Source of the DNA: an uncultured Pseudomonadota bacterium
Lineage (GTDB): Bacteria > Desulfobacterota_B > Binatia > UBA9968
Direction: 5' to 3'
Length of the DNA: 9,712 nt
NCBI GenBank assembly: GCA_946478635.1
Contig: CAMLCX010000154.1
Coordinates: forward strand, 1 to 9,712
Below are positions 6,525 through 9,712 of the stretch, in pieces. The notes under the pieces are model-generated. The model worked only from the letters and a program-made list of their open reading frames with translations, had not been told where the DNA came from and did not search any database. The stretch's first letter is position 1; the number at the start of each line of letters is the position of its first letter. A program made the translations under genes and the position numbers.

Positions 6525-9158
6525 TCAAGACGGCAAATGCGGCGTGTCGAAAATACGCGTTGCATCCGCCGGATCCAGCGCAGGAGAAAATAGATACCCC
6601 TGACCGAACTCACAACCCAGCTCGCGTAAGATGCTCAACTGATCGGTCAGCTCCACACCCTCGGCAACGACTTGCATGCCGAGAATTTGCGCCATGGCGA
6701 CGATGGTCCGGACAATCTCCAGCGGCCGTTTTTTACCCGTGTCGTTGGCGATATCGGCGCGCAGCCTGCGCACAAAGGAGCGGTCGATCTTCAAAACATC
6801 AATCGGGAATCGGTGCAGATAATTGAGCGAAGAAAAGCCTTTGCCGAAATCGTCCAGGCAGAGCTTGATCCTGCGGCTTCGCAGCTGCGCCAGTGTCTGC
6901 GCCGCGGAGCGAGTATTTTCGACGATCGCGCTCTCGGTGATTTCGAGCCGCAAATGCTGCGGATCCAATCCGGTTTCGCGCAGCACTTCGTCGACTTCTT
7001 CGATCAGGTTGCCGTACGATAGTTGCTTGCTCGAAACGTTGACGCTGATGAAACAGTCATCGTTCAAATGATACGAATCGCGCCACTGGCGCATTTGACC
7101 GCAGGCCTGCTGAAATACCCAATGGCTTAGGCGCCCCACCAGACCGGACTCTTCGGCAAGCGGTATGAATTTCGCTGGCGAAATGGTCCCGTGCTTGTCG
7201 TGCTGCCAGCGCGCCAGCGCTTCAAACCCCGCAAGTTTACCGTTCTCCAGCGACACGATTGGCTGATAGTTCAGATAAATCTGCTTGCGTTCGATGGCCC
7301 GTCTCATGTCGATCTCGAGCTTCATGCGCTCCAGCGTACGAGTGTGCATGCGCGCATCAAAGATCTGATAACCGGAGCGCTGCGTCTTCGCCTGGTACAT
7401 CGCCATGTCCGCATCGCGCAGCAAATTCTCCGGTTGCCCCTCGCCCGTGAGATTGAGTGCGATGCCGATGCTGGCGCCGACCGACACTTCGACGTCATCC
7501 AAGATCAACGGGTCGGCAAACCGTTCCAACACCCGCTCGACAACGCGAACGGCGTCCTCCGGGCTGCGGATTTGCTCGAGCAAGATCGCGAACTCGTCGC
7601 CGCCAAGGCGCGCCACGGTGTCTTCTTCGCGGGTGCATTCGACCAGTCGCTGGCTCATTTCGACGAGCAACTTGTCCCCGGCCATATGGCCAAGGCTGTC
7701 ATTGATAACCTTGAATCGATCCAAATTTAAAAATATCAAGGCAAAGGGATGATGGCCATGTCGCTTCGCCGCCGCGTTCAGCCGCAACAGGTTGTCGACA
7801 AAGAGAGTGCGATTCGGCAGGCCCGTCAAGCTGTCGTGAAATGCGGTGCGCTTGAGCTCGGCCTCGACTCGCTTGCGCTCGGTGACATCGACGATGGATA
7901 CCAGAAATCCTATTCCCTTGGGCGTGTGAATCGGGTTTTGACTCACATCGATGGGAAACTCGACACCATCTTTGCCCAAACCATAGAGATCCTTCGGCTC
8001 CACCTCCGTATCACCGTTCGACACGGCGAGGATTCCTTCACGTGCCCCGCCCGGTGGAATACGGAACCGCTCCGGCAACAAAATATCGATCGGCCGTCCA
8101 ACAAGCTCCGCGCGCGAGAAGCCAAATAGTTTTTCGATCTGCGCGTTCACCAAACCAATATTGCCGTTTTGATCGACGATCAGGATACCATTGGGCGCGG
8201 ATTCGACCGCCACTTGAAATTGCTCCTGGGCCCACGTGCGCTCGCTGACCTCAGCTTGCAAAGCGTCGCTCAGGCGGGCGATCTCCGCAGTACTTTCGCG
8301 CACACGACTTTCTAACTCGTCGTGCGCCCGCTGCAGCACCTCACGGCTTTGCACGTCACCGGTGAGGTCGTGCAGAAAGCAGGTATAGGTTACGCCCGCC
8401 TTCTTTCGGAATTCGCTCATCGTGGCCTGCACCGGCAGGATCCTGCCATCACTGCATTTTACCAGCGCCGCTACCGCGTGGCGCGAAGCACGGGGCATCG
8501 GCTTTGCTCCGGGGCATGAAACAAAGTCATCGAAGCTCTTGCCGACGATCGCGGCCGAAGTTAAGCCAAACAGCTCTTCCACCGCCGGATTAACTGATTC
8601 AACCTGGCCGTTTTTATCGACTGTCAGAATACCAATCGGGGCGCTGGCCAAAAGCGACCGATAGCGGATTTGACTTTCGAGAAGCAGGACCGCGCGCTGG
8701 TAGACGAGATCGTCATTTTTCTTCTTGTTCGCCAGGTCGCGCACCAGCGTCCAAATGCGCTGCGCCTTGCCATGCTCGTCGGTTTGCAACCATTTCTTGA
8801 CGGTCACCGGCAAGGCGGTGCCGTCCTTTTTATAAAGCTCGATTTCATATTCGTCCGTGGCACCGCTTTTGATGAGCTGAACATGTTTCGCTTCTTCTTT
8901 GTCGTGCCACTTTTTCGGCACCAGACTCGCGACGTTACGATCCTTGAAGTCCTCCTGTTTCGCCAGGAGCATTCGCTCCAGGGAAGGATTGCAATCGATG
9001 ATCGTCCCGCTCAGGTCCGTTTCGATGAAACTCAATGCCGCCGAATCAAAAACTGATCGATCATAGGCCGGTTTGGCTACGCTCTTCTTTGCCACCCGTG
9101 GTCGTAAGGACGTGCTCCGGCTTGCTCTAACACTCGATGCACGTTTTATTTTTTTCAT
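6525..9158 (-). CDS. PAS-PAS-PAS-GGDEF-EAL cyclic-di-GMP signalling protein
   Basis: An 877-residue cytoplasmic protein with no signal peptide or membrane segment, and a strongly basic N-terminus (residues 1-34). Approximate domains: PAS1 35-143 with a PAC-type end, PAS2 163-268, a helical linker likely to be coiled coil 270-312, PAS3 312-428 ending DVTERKRVEAELKR, GGDEF 433-600 and EAL 612-865. The GGDEF domain has an intact GGDEF (519-523), an RxxD inhibitory site (Arg510-Asp513, spaced correctly) and the guanine contacts Asn486 and Asp495. Its first metal aspartate is Asn478 (LNLDRFK instead of the usual DLDRFK). The EAL domain keeps Glu646 (EAL), Asn707, Glu739, Asp769-Asp770 (LDDFGKGFSSL), Lys790, Glu833 and Gln853, so phosphodiesterase activity is expected. 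Synthase activity is doubtful. The PAS domains probably sense a cytoplasmic signal, but no ligand is evident. An in-frame TAA lies directly before the ATG, which fixes the longest start; the ribosome binding site (GGGGA, nine bases away) is moderate. Expressed alone, convergent to the hydantoinase operon. Confidence 0.94.
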   Translation of the reverse strand: MKKIKRASSVRASRSTSLRPRVAKKSVAKPAYDRSVFDSAALSFIETDLSGTIIDCNPSLERMLLAKQEDFKDRNVASLVPKKWHDKEEAKHVQLIKSGATDEYEIELYKKDGTALPVTVKKWLQTDEHGKAQRIWTLVRDLANKKKNDDLVYQRAVLLLESQIRYRSLLASAPIGILTVDKNGQVESVNPAVEELFGLTSAAIVGKSFDDFVSCPGAKPMPRASRHAVAALVKCSDGRILPVQATMSEFRKKAGVTYTCFLHDLTGDVQSREVLQRAHDELESRVRESTAEIARLSDALQAEVSERTWAQEQFQVAVESAPNGILIVDQNGNIGLVNAQIEKLFGFSRAELVGRPIDILLPERFRIPPGGAREGILAVSNGDTEVEPKDLYGLGKDGVEFPIDVSQNPIHTPKGIGFLVSIVDVTERKRVEAELKRTAFHDSLTGLPNRTLFVDNLLRLNAAAKRHGHHPFALIFLNLDRFKVINDSLGHMAGDKLLVEMSQRLVECTREEDTVARLGGDEFAILLEQIRSPEDAVRVVERVLERFADPLILDDVEVSVGASIGIALNLTGEGQPENLLRDADMAMYQAKTQRSGYQIFDARMHTRTLERMKLEIDMRRAIERKQIYLNYQPIVSLENGKLAGFEALARWQHDKHGTISPAKFIPLAEESGLVGRLSHWVFQQACGQMRQWRDSYHLNDDCFISVNVSSKQLSYGNLIEEVDEVLRETGLDPQHLRLEITESAIVENTRSAAQTLAQLRSRRIKLCLDDFGKGFSSLNYLHRFPIDVLKIDRSFVRRLRADIANDTGKKRPLEIVRTIVAMAQILGMQVVAEGVELTDQLSILRELGCEFGQGYLFSPALDPADATRIFDTPHLPS

Positions 9159-9661
9159 TTACGAGAATCCCCGCGGGTCCCTAATTGCTGCCCGGCGCGG
9201 CCTTGCTCGGCCTAAGACATCCCGGCGAGCGATTGTCCTTTCGATAAAGTCTGAGAGCCGCCGTAAGCGCACCGTTTACGCCTCGGCACACGATTGTACA
9301 CCAGAGCGGTCGCAGTGCTGTTGGAGAGGTCAATTTTGTAGAGCCGGCAATGCCGCATGCGAACCTTGATCAGTCTCAACTCCCAGGTTACGCGATGTTT
9401 CGGTCAGATTTACGGAGTTTTTGTCAGCCTCAATTCGCGCGCTGCGTTCACGAACTGGGATTTTGACTACTTTAAAGCAACGGAGGTGCCACGATTCACC
9501 TATGTGCAACGGTGCCCGTTATTGGCAATGCAGGGTCATAGCTGACATTCCTTGTTGGGGAAAAGGTCTAGAACGAGCGCGGATGTTTCCCGAGTTCTTC
9601 CAACAATCAAATTTTCCGCCAGCTACCGTTCCGCGTTGAACCTGGAAGAATATTTAGGAAC
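9159..9661. other. Intergenic region upstream of the c-di-GMP gene, no convincing gene
   Basis: About 500 bp lie between the start of the leftward c-di-GMP gene and the terminator at the right. Short frames here (for example 9357-9545 and 9421-9639, plus strand) lack ribosome binding sites and recognisable sequence. The promoter of the c-di-GMP gene should be here. A TACAAT hexamer on the minus strand at 9298-9293 is a candidate -10, but no good -35 lies 16-18 bp upstream. I see no tRNA and no riboswitch I can recognise. Confidence 0.5.
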
Positions 9662-9692
9662 AAAAAGGGCCGTGGAGTTATTCCACGGCCCT
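9661..9692 (-). terminator. Intrinsic terminator of a leftward gene beyond the right edge
   Basis: AGGGCCGTGGA (9666-9676) and TCCACGGCCCT (9682-9692) form a perfect GC-rich 11-bp stem with a five-base loop. Read on the minus strand, the stem is followed directly by a T run (complement of the A residues at 9662-9665) and then GTT. This is a classic Rho-independent terminator for transcription moving leftward, so a minus-strand gene should end just right of the window. On the plus strand no T-tract follows the stem. Confidence 0.8.
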
Positions 9693-9712
9693 CTGTAGAA
9701 ACACTCCGAAAA

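Noticed and set aside
7191..7730. Plus-strand frame of 179 codons, with others at 7749-8129 and 8670-9056
   Set aside because: They are antisense to the PAS-GGDEF-EAL gene, whose domains are unmistakable across this whole stretch.
9159..9300. Possible riboswitch (for example c-di-GMP-sensing) in the leader of the GGDEF-EAL gene
   Set aside because: The leader contains a few short stems and a CGAAAGGAC string, but I could not match the conserved core or helices of a known c-di-GMP riboswitch. A covariance-model search (Rfam, Infernal) would decide.
9357..9639. Two overlapping short plus-strand frames (9357-9545 and 9421-9639)
   Set aside because: Neither has a ribosome binding site or familiar sequence. 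They overlap each other in different frames and are the length expected by chance.

Overview
The window looks like chromosomal DNA of a GC-rich, uncultured free-living bacterium. Three things suggest this: GC-rich codon use, intergenic palindromic repeats of a kind I associate with soil and groundwater metagenome lineages (Deltaproteobacteria, Tectomicrobia, Binatota or Rokubacteria types), and a hydantoinase/oxoprolinase operon next to an NMT1/SsuA-type binding protein. The lineage is a weak inference. No rRNA, tRNA, CRISPR array, insertion sequence or phage gene is visible.

Layout. (1) 1-559, minus strand: the N-terminal 186 codons of a secreted ABC-transporter substrate-binding protein, running off the left edge. 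(2) 560-833: a divergent intergenic region holding an imperfect inverted repeat and a weak promoter candidate. (3) 834-6471, plus strand: an apparent three-gene operon, hyuB1 - hyuA - hyuB2. One ATP-binding HyuA-type subunit lies between two closely similar HyuB-type subunits. Both gaps inside the operon carry structured repeats: 7-bp tandem repeats plus a hairpin against the hyuA ribosome binding site, and a two-hairpin palindromic element just before hyuB2. (4) 6472-6524: a short convergent gap with no clear terminator. (5) 6525-9158, minus strand: a large cytoplasmic PAS-PAS-PAS-GGDEF-EAL cyclic-di-GMP protein. (6) 9159-9712: about 550 bp without a convincing gene, ending in a strong intrinsic terminator for a leftward gene beyond the right edge.

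How the genes may work together. HyuA/HyuB proteins form ATP-dependent complexes that open cyclic amides or imides (N-methylhydantoin, 5-oxoproline, caprolactam) or carboxylate ketones (acetone, acetophenone). No small gamma/zinc subunit of the acetone carboxylase type is present here, so a cyclic amide or imide is slightly favoured, but the substrate cannot be read from the sequence. The divergent binding protein would suit uptake of a small organic molecule for this enzyme. The c-di-GMP protein is convergent to the operon and is probably functionally separate. The most notable points are the B-A-B arrangement, an altered HxDIGG loop in HyuB1, repeat elements at the translation starts of hyuA and hyuB2, and an Asp-to-Asn change at a metal-ligand position of the GGDEF domain while the EAL domain looks intact.
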